From positions 1 through 32,990 of the forward strand of contig CAZZMB010000028.1 of assembly GCA_964655225.1 (NCBI GenBank): a DNA stretch of 32,990 nucleotides, written 5' to 3'. The position numbers and the translations under genes are program-made. Of the stretch, positions 16,823 to 25,224 are shown piece after piece; position 1 is the first letter of the stretch; each line of letters starts with the position of its first letter. The notes below the pieces were generated by a model that was not told the DNA's origin, did not search any database, and saw nothing but the letters and a program-made list of their open reading frames with translations. The stretch is from JAFMKE01 sp964655225 (GTDB lineage Bacteria > Bacteroidota > Bacteroidia > Chitinophagales > UBA8649).

Positions 16823-18740
16823 TTAATCGCAATACTTATTAATCGCTTTATTTGCTTCAATAAATCCATTTTCTGAAGCACTTAAAAAATCCATACAAGC
16901 ACCATAAATTTCTGCTTGGTACATTTTAGCCATTCCTCTGTGGTAGTATATGCTAGGATCTTCCGTTTCATATTCCAATAGTTCGTTAAAATCGCGAACA
17001 GCTTCGTTATAATTACCCAAATTTAAATGGGCCAATCCTCTTCCCTTCAAAGCAGGGTAAAAGTACTTGTTTATTGTTAAAATAGTGTTGTAATCGGTTA
17101 ATGCTGACCGATATTTCTTCATTCCAACGTAAAGCGCTGATCGACCTGAATAAGCCAAAATATAAGCAGAATCAATTTGGATAGCCTCAGTCATCTCGTC
17201 GATGGCTTGCTCTTTCTTATTTAAATAAATTAAACAATTACCCATATTATAATGCAGCTGTGGAATTTGATTATCCGTCAAATTGGCGTTCTTGTAGCTA
17301 TTATAGGCTTTGTCGTAATAGCCGAAACTCGCATAAACATCTGCTTTAAGCATATATGCCTCTGTGTAATTAGGGTTCAGAGATATACTTTTATCTGCAT
17401 ATTCCACTGCCTTTTTATAATTTTTTTTATCAATTTCAAACATGGCTCTACTTAGGAAAAATCGACTTTTCTCCATCCTAATGGCATCCACATCATCACC
17501 CATTTTTAATTTCTTACGTTTTTTGGAGGATTTAATTTCTACCTGATCTACCCTCACCGTAGTCATATCTTCCAAATTATCCCGCATTTCAACTATCTCC
17601 TTTGCTAAAGCCAATTGTTGTTTTTTATATTTTTTTGAGGTGGTATCCTTTGCAGATTCAAAGTTTACATCAAAAATTAATACATCATCTTCATTTTCTT
17701 CAATTTTCTTCTTGGCTTTTGATTTTTCTTTTTCTTCAATTTTATTCTTAGCTTTTAATCGCTTCTCCTCTTCTAGCGTCTTTTTCCTTGCCAGAGCATC
17801 TTCTTTTGCTTTTTTCATAGCAGCCAATTCTTTTTCTTGAGAAGTCATATTTTCCTCCAAAGCTTTCTTTCGTTTTTCCTCCGCCTCTGCATTCTTTTTT
17901 TTCTCTTCCAGTTTGAATTGAGCTATACTTTCTTCTTCTTTCAGTTTCTCTGCTATCTCCTCCTTTAACCTAATTATAGCTACAGCGCTCTCCTTTTCCT
18001 CTTGCTCTTTTACTCTTTCTGCCTTTTCCTCAGCCATCCTAAGTAATTTTTCTTCTTCCCTCTCAGCCTCTTTCAATTGTTTTTTTGCAGCTAAATTATA
18101 TTGCTTTTGCAATTCCTCCGCGGCCTTTTTTTCTGCTTTTTCCTTTTTCTCCAATTCCCGCGCTTCATTCTCTGCTATCTGTTTGGCAAGTGCCTCCTCT
18201 TCTGCAAGTATCTCATTCTGCTTGATGATTTCTAGTGGATCTACTACTACTTCTTGCAACTCAAGCTCAACATCAACGACGAATTGCCGTTTGATCATAT
18301 TCCCTTGTTTATCATACTTCTTTTTATATTTCCGCAGGACCAATTCCTTGGTTTCAGTTAACTTTAAACTCAAACTCTCTATCTTCCTTAGCACCTGCTC
18401 TTGAGCGCTTTCGAGAGAATCATCATACAACTTCCTTTGTCTTGCCAAGTCAAGAAATGTTTGTAAAGTAGAAGTAAATGATTCGCTTACATTTGCACGT
18501 TCTTCATCTATACTATCGATTTTTGCTAGGAAATATTTTTGCTGNNNNNNNNNNNNNNNNNNNNNNNNNNNNNNNNNNNNNNNNNNNNNNNNNNNNNNNN
18601 NNNNNNNNNNNNNNNNNNNNNNNNNNNNNNNNNNNNNNNNNNNNTTGCGCACTGGTCTGAATCAATGAACAGCTTAATATTAATGTCAAGAAAAAAGGAA
18701 TGAGGCAATACTTAGAGCAAAACCATTTTAACAACTGCAT
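16823..18740 (-). CDS. Secreted coiled-coil and TPR protein, interrupted by an assembly gap
   Basis: The gene starts at the ATG at 18740 with a signal peptide MQLLKWFCSKYCLIPFF and a hydrophobic stretch through ILSCSLIQTSAQ, then enters 100 N. Past the gap, from 18544, a different frame continues for about 570 codons to the stop at 16823, so the true gap length is not 100. The middle is a long Lys/Glu/Ala-rich charged coiled coil (about 17640-18260). The C-terminal 205 residues hold about six TPR units, for example KAVEYADKSISLNPNYTEAY and EQAIDEMTEAIQIDSAYILA. It is probably an envelope scaffold or protein-interaction factor; I do not recognise a specific function. The 5' end overlaps the DUF721 gene by 29 bases, placing it in the recF unit. 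A TTG at 18749 is a less likely start. Confidence 0.75.
18545..18644. other. Assembly gap (100 N)
   Basis: Exactly 100 undetermined bases, the conventional placeholder for a gap of unknown size. It interrupts the coding sequence of the TPR protein between the signal peptide and the coiled coil. The frames on the two sides do not agree across 100 bases, so the real length differs. Confidence 0.98.
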
Positions 18741-18999
18741 CTTCGCCAACTTCTTTATTTATTTTTACAATAATTTGCTCTTGCAAATACAACAATTCAT
18801 TTTTTAAGGCCGCCTGATTAACTTTCACAAAAAGAACTCTATTTTTCACAAAAATCTTCTCGGTATACCTGTTTATTATGTCGCCCATCAAGGGTTGCCA
18901 TAAATTTATAACTCTAGCCTCAAGTAAAGGTTTTTTTAACTTTTTTTGTTGGCTAAAGTCTCCCAACAAATCCCCTATGGATTTCATATTATTACTCAT
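18712..18999 (-). CDS. DUF721/DciA-like protein
   Basis: A 95-residue protein of the DUF721 family, which includes DciA, the replicative-helicase loader or operator of bacteria lacking DnaC/DnaI. Seen: SIGDLLGDFSQQKKLKKPL (7-25), the helix with NLWQPLMGDIINRYTEKI (32-49), the strands FVKNRVLFVKV (50-60) and LKNELLYLQEQIIVKIN (65-81), the typical KH-like core; there is little beyond it. Its ATG overlaps the recF stop by one base (TAATG), a conserved recF neighbourhood in Bacteroidota that fits a role in replication. Its 3' end overlaps the TPR gene start. The family is clear; DciA function is inferred. Confidence 0.85.
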   Translation of the reverse strand: MSNNMKSIGDLLGDFSQQKKLKKPLLEARVINLWQPLMGDIINRYTEKIFVKNRVLFVKVNQAALKNELLYLQEQIIVKINKEVGEDAVVKMVLL

Positions 19000-20063
19000 T
19001 ATTCAATGTCTATTATTTGAATAGGCGCGCTGCTTATGTTTTGAAACATATCTTTATCGGTATGACTTATAAAAACCTGTCCTTGTTGATTTATCAAAAA
19101 TTTCATTAGGTTTTGACTCCGTTTCATATCGAGTTTATCAAATATATCGTCAATAATAAATAAAGGTACTTTATTTAACTGAGCTTTTAAAAAATTAAAC
19201 TGAGCCAACTTTAAGGCCAATAGTACGGTCTTTTGTTGACCTTGTGAGCCGAAATCTTTTAACGATTCACCGCTCATTTCAAATTTAACATCATCCCGAT
19301 GAATCCCTTTTGTGGTTCGCCTCAGAATGATATCTCTCTTCAAGGTTTCATCCAGTAATTGATTCAAGGGATGTTCCGCCAGATGACTCGTATAACTTAA
19401 AGTAAACCCTTCATCTTTAGCAGATAAAGCAATAAAACTTTCTTTAAAAAACGATTGGATATTTTCTAAAAATTGATATCGTGATTGATAAATAAATGCC
19501 CCATTCTTATGCAAAGAATCATTATATATGGATAGCAGGTTTTTATCAAGCCCTTTTTCTTCGGCCTGCTTCAATAGGGCATTCCGCTGTTTTAAGCTCG
19601 CATTATATTGTAGAAGCGCATTCAAATAATCACGACTAAGCTGAGATAAGGTTTGATCTATAAATTTTCGACGTTCTTCAGCGCTCCCGGTAATAAGAAC
19701 ATGGTCGTTAGGTGACACTACTACAACTGGAAAGATCCCCAAATGATTAGCATTTTTTGTATGCTGAATGCCATCTAAGACAATTTTTTTTCTCTTACTC
19801 AATTCAGCAGTAACGACCAATTCTTTATGCTCACTTTGATCCATGTATATCTCTAAGCGAAAAAAGCTTTCCCCTTGTTTAATACAGAATTTATCTGAAG
19901 AGCTAAAAAAACTTTTCCCAATACACAACATATATATGGCATCAAGAATGTTGGTTTTTCCAACCCCGTTTAATCCAATGAAAGCACAAGTATCTTCATT
20001 GAAGGAAAATACTTTTTTTTCATGATTCTTGTAATTAGTAATATGAAGTTTGCGAATAAACAT
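18999..20063 (-). CDS. recF: DNA replication and repair protein RecF
   Basis: RecF is an SMC-like ATPase that helps load RecA at single-strand gaps through RecFOR. From the chosen ATG it has 354 residues. Seen: KLHITNYKNHE (5-15), Walker A GLNGVGKTN (30-38), VVVVSPNDHVLITGSAEERR, the ABC signature FGSQGQQKT and Walker B/D-loop FIIDDIFDKLD (302-312). The frame is open 18 codons further to 20117, but that would overlap pdhA on the other strand, and family members begin at MFIRKL-like sequence, so ATG 20063 is preferred. It is the first gene of a chain recF, DUF721, TPR with overlapping junctions. It is divergent from pdhA, with 32 bases between the ATGs. Confidence 0.95.
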   Translation of the reverse strand: MFIRKLHITNYKNHEKKVFSFNEDTCAFIGLNGVGKTNILDAIYMLCIGKSFFSSSDKFCIKQGESFFRLEIYMDQSEHKELVVTAELSKRKKIVLDGIQHTKNANHLGIFPVVVVSPNDHVLITGSAEERRKFIDQTLSQLSRDYLNALLQYNASLKQRNALLKQAEEKGLDKNLLSIYNDSLHKNGAFIYQSRYQFLENIQSFFKESFIALSAKDEGFTLSYTSHLAEHPLNQLLDETLKRDIILRRTTKGIHRDDVKFEMSGESLKDFGSQGQQKTVLLALKLAQFNFLKAQLNKVPLFIIDDIFDKLDMKRSQNLMKFLINQQGQVFISHTDKDMFQNISSAPIQIIDIE

Positions 20064-20095
20064 TAATTTCGGGGATTCAAACCAAATTAAACAAA

Positions 20096-21091
20096 ATGTC
20101 AAAGACAAAAATAACAAAAGAAACTTACCTCGAGTGGTATGAGTTGATGGTTCGTATGCGAAAATTTGAAGAACGTGCAGGAATGTTATACGGTCAACAG
20201 AAAATTAGAGGGTTTTGTCACTTGTACATTGGGCAGGAAGCCGTTGGAGCGGGTATCGCATCTGCGACTAGGCAGAAAGACCCGGTAATAACAGCATACA
20301 GAGACCATGCACTTGCTATAGGGAAAGGTATGAGCGCCAGAGAATGCATGGCTGAGTTGATGGGCAAAGTGACCGGTTGTAGCAAAGGAAAAGGTGGATC
20401 GATGCACTTTTTCAGTAAAGAAAAATATTTTTTTGGTGGACATGGAATTGTAGGTGCTCAAATAGGGTTAGGCGCAGGACTTGCTTTTGCTGAAAAATAT
20501 AAAGAAACGGACAATGTGGTTCTGGCTATGTTTGGTGATGGAGCAGTTTGGCAAGGCATCTTACATGAAACTATGAATATGAGTAAACTATGGAATTTAC
20601 CTGTCATTTTTATTTGTGAAAATAATGGATATGCAATGGGGACCTCTGTCAAAAGAAGCGCGGCCTCTAAGGATATCTATAAGCTAGGTGAAGCATTTGA
20701 TATACCTAGTATGCCAGTTGATGGGATGGATCCAGCAGCTGTTCATAATGCCATAAGCGATGCGACAGAGCTATGTAGAAGTGGAAACGGGCCTGTATTC
20801 CTTGAGATTAGAACCTACCGGTATAAAGGTCATTCGATGAGTGATCCGCAGAAATATAGAACAAAAGATGAGGTTGAATCATACAAAGATAAAGACCCTA
20901 TTCAGATAGTTTTAAAGAAAATTCAAGACAATAAATGGGCAAATGAACAGCAAATTAAAGAAATTAACACAAAAGTGAAAGAAGAAATTGATGATTGTGT
21001 TACCTTTGCCGAGAATTCTCCGTATCCAGATGAAAGTGCGGTGTATGAAGATATTTATGTACAGAAGGACTATCCTTTTTTAACTGATTAA
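20096..21091 (+). CDS. pdhA: Pyruvate dehydrogenase E1 component, alpha subunit
   Basis: It decarboxylates pyruvate with thiamine diphosphate and passes the acetyl group to the lipoyl arm of E2. The 331 residues are of usual length. Seen: RMRKFEERAGMLYGQQKIRG (20-39), GQEAVGAG (46-53), the ThDP-binding motif from GDG (147-149) to ENN (175-177), and the phosphorylation-loop-like YRYKGHSMSDPQKYR. E1-beta is absent nearby and pdhC is 13.6 kb away at 5240, so the complex genes are dispersed. It is followed after 14 bases by a TPR membrane protein. Branched-chain oxo-acid E1-alpha is an alternative, but the sequence pattern fits PDH better. Confidence 0.92.
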   Translation: MSKTKITKETYLEWYELMVRMRKFEERAGMLYGQQKIRGFCHLYIGQEAVGAGIASATRQKDPVITAYRDHALAIGKGMSARECMAELMGKVTGCSKGKGGSMHFFSKEKYFFGGHGIVGAQIGLGAGLAFAEKYKETDNVVLAMFGDGAVWQGILHETMNMSKLWNLPVIFICENNGYAMGTSVKRSAASKDIYKLGEAFDIPSMPVDGMDPAAVHNAISDATELCRSGNGPVFLEIRTYRYKGHSMSDPQKYRTKDEVESYKDKDPIQIVLKKIQDNKWANEQQIKEINTKVKEEIDDCVTFAENSPYPDESAVYEDIYVQKDYPFLTD

Positions 21092-21105
21092 AAATTAAAT
21101 CCAAA

Positions 21106-21777
21106 ATGGCCGCAGAAAAAGACCCAAATGCCTCAAGTGAATTATCTCAACTTGATAAGATGCAAAACTGGTATGAAAAAAATGGAAGAATACTGAATGC
21201 TGCTGTTCTTTCTATTCTAGCAATAATTTTATTGTTGATTGCGTATACCAACATATACAAACCCAAACAAGAAGCTGCAGCCCAAGATGCTATCTTTAAA
21301 GCGCAATATTGGTTTGAACAAGACTCAATTGCAAAAGCACTCAATGATCCAGGGAATGGATTTCTTGAAATAGCTAATAATTTTGGAAATACCAAAGCAG
21401 GTAACCTTGCTAAATATTATGCAGGACTATCCTATTTTCAATTGGGTGATTATCCAAATGCCGAAAAACATCTCGCTAAGTTTAATGTGAATAATGATGA
21501 AGTTTTAGGCGGATTAGCTCTAGGTACCTTAGCTGATGCTCAAATGGAAAACGGAAATCGAGACGCAGCTCTCAAAAACTATAAGAAAGCTGCTAACTTT
21601 TCAGACAATGAAGCGTCAAGCCCATTCTTGCTATTAAAGGCGGGCTTAGCATATGATTATGCTGGAAAAAGTGAAGATGCTATTAGATTTTTAAAGGCTT
21701 TAGAAGATAACTATCCAAATTCTTCTGAGGCAAGTGATGCTGCGAAATATTTAGCCAAGATAGAGGCATCCTTATAA
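21106..21777 (+). CDS. Membrane-anchored tetratricopeptide protein (YfgM-like)
   Basis: A 223-residue protein with a short cytoplasmic N-terminus, one transmembrane helix (about 31-50, LNAAVLSILAIILLLIAY) and a TPR-containing domain (about 60-223), with units such as GNLAKYYAGLSYFQLGDYPN and PFLLLKAGLAYDYAGKSEDA. The layout matches YfgM-type proteins, which associate with the Sec translocon and periplasmic chaperones in E. coli; that role is only inferred here. It starts 14 bases after pdhA and is closed by a strong terminator, so pdhA and this gene appear to form a two-gene unit. Confidence 0.8.
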   Translation: MAAEKDPNASSELSQLDKMQNWYEKNGRILNAAVLSILAIILLLIAYTNIYKPKQEAAAQDAIFKAQYWFEQDSIAKALNDPGNGFLEIANNFGNTKAGNLAKYYAGLSYFQLGDYPNAEKHLAKFNVNNDEVLGGLALGTLADAQMENGNRDAALKNYKKAANFSDNEASSPFLLLKAGLAYDYAGKSEDAIRFLKALEDNYPNSSEASDAAKYLAKIEASL

Positions 21778-21792
21778 GGAATAAACCTATAC

Positions 21793-21836
21793 TAGCGATG
21801 CCATCTACTGGAAAGTGGATGGCATCGCTATTTTAT
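21793..21836 (+). terminator. Strong rho-independent terminator after the TPR gene
   Basis: Seventeen-base arms (21793-21809 and 21814-21830, one G-U pair) close on a GGAA loop and are followed by a T-rich run from 21831. It ends the pdhA-TPR unit and insulates the glycosyltransferase gene. Confidence 0.92.
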
Positions 21837-21840
21837 TTAA

Positions 21841-21848
21841 TATCTTTG
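21841..21848 (+). promoter_or_regulatory. Candidate -7 box for the glycosyltransferase gene
   Basis: TATCTTTG is an exact TAnnTTTG match 17 bases before the GTG start. The -33 position would fall inside the 3' arm of the preceding terminator, and no TTG is seen there. Confidence 0.45.
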
Positions 21849-21865
21849 ATAAATAAATCGTCGCA

Positions 21866-22603
21866 GTGTATCAAAATAAAAAAGTAATTGTTGTAATGCC
21901 TGCATACAACGCAGCGCTAACTTTAGAAAAAACAGTTCATGAAATCCCAGAATGGGTAGATGAGGTGATCTTAACTGATGATGCGAGTACAGACAATACC
22001 ATAGCTGTTGCTCAAAAACTAGGGATACAGCATATTCTTAAGCACGATCAAAATAAAGGATATGGCGGCAACCAAAAAACATGTTATAACAAAGCCTTAA
22101 CGCTCGAAGGAGATATCATTATCATGTTGCATCCAGACTATCAATACACGCCTAAGCTTATACCTAGTATGGTCAACTTAATTGCGCAAGACCTTTACCC
22201 TGTAGTTTTGGGGAGTCGTATTTTAGGTAAAGGAGCGCTTCGTGGCGGAATGCCGTGGTACAAGTATATAGCGAATAGACTGCTTACCTTTATCCAAAAC
22301 TTATTAATAGGTCAAAAATTAAGTGAATATCACACCGGGTATAGAGCATTCAGTAAAGATGCACTTAAAGCAATCCACTTCAATGACAATTCAGATGACT
22401 TTATTTTTGACAATCAAATGCTTGCGCAGCTTGTATACAAGGGTTTTGAAATAGCAGAAGTAACCTGCCCAACCAAATACTTTGAAGAGGCCAGCTCTAT
22501 AAACTTTAAGCGAAGTGCTGTTTATGGTTTGGGTTGTATGCTAGTCTCCATCCAGTTTAGATTAAACAAATGGGGTATCATAAAACTAGCAATGTTTAAG
22601 TAG
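21866..22603 (+). CDS. Family 2 glycosyltransferase (GT-A fold)
   Basis: A 245-residue cytoplasmic or membrane-associated glycosyltransferase resembling dolichyl/undecaprenyl-phosphate sugar synthases. Seen: the N-terminal strand and VVMPAYNAALTLEKTV (9-24), TDDASTDNT (37-45) for the nucleotide, a DxD-like segment HPDYQY (89-94), and GYRAFSKDAL in the acceptor region. It has no C-terminal transmembrane pair. It begins with GTG at 21866: the PAYN motif starts ten residues later and no ATG lies before it, so a non-ATG start is needed. It stands alone between a strong terminator and the convergent ppk2, with only three bases between stop codons. Substrate unknown. Confidence 0.82.
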   Translation: MYQNKKVIVVMPAYNAALTLEKTVHEIPEWVDEVILTDDASTDNTIAVAQKLGIQHILKHDQNKGYGGNQKTCYNKALTLEGDIIIMLHPDYQYTPKLIPSMVNLIAQDLYPVVLGSRILGKGALRGGMPWYKYIANRLLTFIQNLLIGQKLSEYHTGYRAFSKDALKAIHFNDNSDDFIFDNQMLAQLVYKGFEIAEVTCPTKYFEEASSINFKRSAVYGLGCMLVSIQFRLNKWGIIKLAMFK

Positions 22604-22606
22604 GTA

Positions 22607-23419
22607 TTAGTCTTGCTCTAATTCTTCGTGTTTGAATAACTCATCATCTTCAACCCTATAAGGCAGCATATTCAAAACATGTTCTATGGCGTCAATACGT
22701 GCAGTTGTTTTCCGATTAGCTCTAATTATTTTCCATGGGGCAATCTCCGTATCCGTTCTATCAAACATTTTTTGTTTATAGCTTGTATAATCATCCCAAA
22801 GTTCTAATGCACGTCGATCGACAGAACTATACTTCCACTTTTTTAGAGGACTTTCTATAATATCCGTAAACCTTTTAGCTTGTTCATCTTTAGAGATAGA
22901 GAAATAAAGTTTGATTAATCTCACGCCCGAATCAACAATAAGCCGTTCCACATCGTTTACCTGATTCATAAAAACCTCATACTCTTCATCTGAACAAAAA
23001 CCATTTACGGGTTCTACCACCGCTCGGTTATACCAGCTTCTATCAAAAAATAACATTTCACCAGCTTTTGGAAGTAATGATATGTAACGCTGAAAATACC
23101 ATTGAGTTTTTTCAATCTCATCTGGCTTAGTCAATGCTATAACCCGGTATTCTCGCGGGTTTAAAAACTCAGTCATCCTTCTTATAGCACCACCTTTTCC
23201 TGCCGCATCACGACCTTCGAAAAGAATAACTACTTTTTCATTAGATGAAGAAACCCATTGTTGAAGTTTAATTAACTCAACTTGTAATTCAGCTAATCTT
23301 GCCTCATACTTTACATACCTTAAAGTTTTGTCGAGATTCACATCCTCATTAGATAAAATATGTAGCAAACCATTTTTACTATTTAGATTTTTAAAATCTT
23401 TTACACTTAACTTTTTCAT
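22607..23419 (-). CDS. ppk2: Polyphosphate kinase 2 (paralogue B)
   Basis: PPK2 transfers phosphate between polyphosphate and nucleotides, often making GTP or ATP from the diphosphates. The 270 residues are a single PPK2 domain. Seen: Walker A EGRDAAGKGGAIRR (68-81), lid-adjacent RVIALTKPDEIEKTQWYFQR (92-111), Walker B EMLFFDRSWYNRAVVEPV (121-138) and KRFTDI followed by PLKKWKYSSVD. It is the downstream member of a tandem pair, starting nine bases after its paralogue. Which nucleotide it prefers cannot be read safely from sequence. It converges with the glycosyltransferase gene. Confidence 0.92.
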   Translation of the reverse strand: MKKLSVKDFKNLNSKNGLLHILSNEDVNLDKTLRYVKYEARLAELQVELIKLQQWVSSSNEKVVILFEGRDAAGKGGAIRRMTEFLNPREYRVIALTKPDEIEKTQWYFQRYISLLPKAGEMLFFDRSWYNRAVVEPVNGFCSDEEYEVFMNQVNDVERLIVDSGVRLIKLYFSISKDEQAKRFTDIIESPLKKWKYSSVDRRALELWDDYTSYKQKMFDRTDTEIAPWKIIRANRKTTARIDAIEHVLNMLPYRVEDDELFKHEELEQD

Positions 23420-23428
23420 CCTGTTTAT

Positions 23429-24301
23429 TTAAGAGTCAATTTGCTTTAACATTCTGAAATAACGATGAACTATATTTGGATCAGCTATAAGATTCGTAGC
23501 AGATTTTTCTTTTCCCAAATATTTAAATCTAGACAGCACATAACGCATACTTTCTAATCTTGCTTTTTTCTTATTGTCTGAATTAACAATAATCCATGGA
23601 CAAAACGAAGTATGAGTTCTATTAAACATTTGTTCTTTAAAATAAGTATATCTATCCCAAAACTCTTGACCTTTTTCATCAACTGCACTATATTTCCATC
23701 TTTTTAACGGGTTTGTCAGTCTAGAACTAAATCTTTTTAATTGTTCTTCTTTAGAAACCGAGAACCAAATCTTAATAACTTGAACGTTCTCTTCATAAAG
23801 CATGTGCTCAAACTCTGGCACTTGAACCATGAAAGTTTCATATTGCTCAGGTGAGCAGAAATCCATTATTGGCTCAACAACTGCTCGATTATACCAACTT
23901 CTATCAAAGAAAACAATTTCTCCAGGATTAGGCAAGTGCTTGATATAACGACGAAAAAACAACTGGCCCTTTTCTATTTCCGTTGGCTTATCTAGGCTAA
24001 CTACGCGCACGAATCGAGGATTAAGGTGTTCAATAAACCTTCGAATGGTACCCCCTTTGCCTGAGGCATCCCGACCTTCAAATATGATAGCAAGCTTTTT
24101 GTTGTTTTCGGTTACCCATTTCTGCAGATTCACCAATTGGGTTTGTAACTCTTTTAGCTCTTGCTTATATTCATAATTATCAAGCACTTTTTTGAACAAT
24201 AAATTTTTGGACTTATTTTCCTTGATATAATTTAATACATCATCACTCGACTTAGCATTAAGCAAGACTTCCCTGGGCACTTGTTTTTTTTCATCTTCCA
24301 T
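23429..24301 (-). CDS. ppk2: Polyphosphate kinase 2 (paralogue A)
   Basis: A second, 290-residue PPK2 with the same motifs as its neighbour: Walker A EGRDASGKGGTIRR (75-88), VVSLDKPTEIEKGQLFFRRY (100-119), Walker B FFDRSWYNRAVVEPI (131-145) and NPLKRWKYSAVDEKG. It has a longer N-terminus and a C-terminal extension ending in a HRYFRML segment. The two proteins are clearly homologous but diverged, so the duplication is not recent. Being upstream, it may be translated at a different level from paralogue B. Both enzymes would act in the cytoplasm on polyphosphate. Confidence 0.92.
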   Translation of the reverse strand: MEDEKKQVPREVLLNAKSSDDVLNYIKENKSKNLLFKKVLDNYEYKQELKELQTQLVNLQKWVTENNKKLAIIFEGRDASGKGGTIRRFIEHLNPRFVRVVSLDKPTEIEKGQLFFRRYIKHLPNPGEIVFFDRSWYNRAVVEPIMDFCSPEQYETFMVQVPEFEHMLYEENVQVIKIWFSVSKEEQLKRFSSRLTNPLKRWKYSAVDEKGQEFWDRYTYFKEQMFNRTHTSFCPWIIVNSDNKKKARLESMRYVLSRFKYLGKEKSATNLIADPNIVHRYFRMLKQIDS

Positions 24302-24400
24302 CAGCTTACTAAGGTAAAGGATTACCTATTCATGAGAGTTAAGAAATTACTGTTAAACTAAAAATAATAATCAACGAAATTAAAGTTTGGATGATTTTAC

Positions 24401-25189
24401 TTAAATACTTCCTGTTCTGCCTCCATCAATCGGCGTGCTTGTTCCTGTTATATAAGCTGCAGCAGGACTCGCTAAAAATGCCACAAATGCACCAATTTCT
24501 GAAGGCTTCGCAAATCGCTTCAATGGGATAATGCTTTTCATTTGCTCCTCAACCTGTTTTTCTTGCCTATCTAATTTTTTTGCTTTGTTTTGAATAATGG
24601 AATCAAGTCTTTCTGTTGCAGTAGCGCCTGGCAGCACATTATTGACGGTAATGCCATCCGCGCCAAGTTCGTTAGCCATAGTTTTTGCCCAGCTTGCTAC
24701 AGAACCTCTAATCGTGTTACTTACCCCAAGCCCGTTAAGTGGAATTTTAACTGAAGTAGAAATAATATTAATAATACGCCCATATTTGCCTTCTTGCATG
24801 CCCGGAATAAAAAGTTGTGCGAGTAGATGATTAGCTAATAAATGATTGTTAAATGCATGTTTAAATTCATTTAATTGCGCATTTTTAATAGGGCCACCAG
24901 CAGGACCTCCTGTATTATTGACCAAAACAGCATAAGCACCATTTTTGAGAATCAAATTTTCAATTTTAACTTGTAAGTCGTCCAGTTGAGCATAGTCCAC
25001 AACTAAAAAATCATGTATTTGTCCCTTAGACTGATCCAATTCAAGTAATGCACTGTTAAGATCATCTTCAGATCTAGAAGCAATAGTAACATGAGCCCCT
25101 AATAAGGCTAATTCCTTCGCACTTGCTAATCCAATCCCCTTGCTTCCGCCTCCAACGTAAGCTCGTTTACCTAATAAATCTAAATTCAT
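24401..25189 (-). CDS. SDR-fold protein lacking the catalytic Tyr and Lys
   Basis: A 262-residue short-chain dehydrogenase/reductase fold. Seen: a modified cofactor loop YVGGGSKGIGLASAKELA (11-28, GGGSKGIG instead of TGxxxGIG), NNTGGPAGG (91-99) and NNVLPGATATERL (183-195). The segment that normally carries Tyr-x3-Lys reads GVSNTIRGSVASWAKTM (155-171), placing Ser157 and Arg161 at those positions. This matches the known atypical group of BKR-like SDR proteins whose NAD motif and catalytic tetrad are imperfect. The function is unknown. It is divergent from the kynurenine unit with only 35 bases between the start codons, suggesting shared regulation. Confidence 0.85.
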   Translation of the reverse strand: MNLDLLGKRAYVGGGSKGIGLASAKELALLGAHVTIASRSEDDLNSALLELDQSKGQIHDFLVVDYAQLDDLQVKIENLILKNGAYAVLVNNTGGPAGGPIKNAQLNEFKHAFNNHLLANHLLAQLFIPGMQEGKYGRIINIISTSVKIPLNGLGVSNTIRGSVASWAKTMANELGADGITVNNVLPGATATERLDSIIQNKAKKLDRQEKQVEEQMKSIIPLKRFAKPSEIGAFVAFLASPAAAYITGTSTPIDGGRTGSI

Positions 25190-25224
25190 CTAAAATGTTT
25201 ATTTTGTGAGTAAATTATAACTGA

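Noticed and set aside
17252..18404. Plus-strand frames opposite the coiled-coil gene
   Set aside because: Ser/Phe-rich translations are the mirror of Lys/Glu-rich codons on the minus strand; no domain or start context supports them.
18478..18749. Short reading frames spanning the N run
   Set aside because: They exist only because undetermined bases contain no stops; they are not real genes apart from the signal-peptide piece joined to the TPR gene.
20064..20117. Longer recF start
   Set aside because: It would run into pdhA on the opposite strand, and RecF proteins begin at the MFIRKL-like sequence encoded from 20063.
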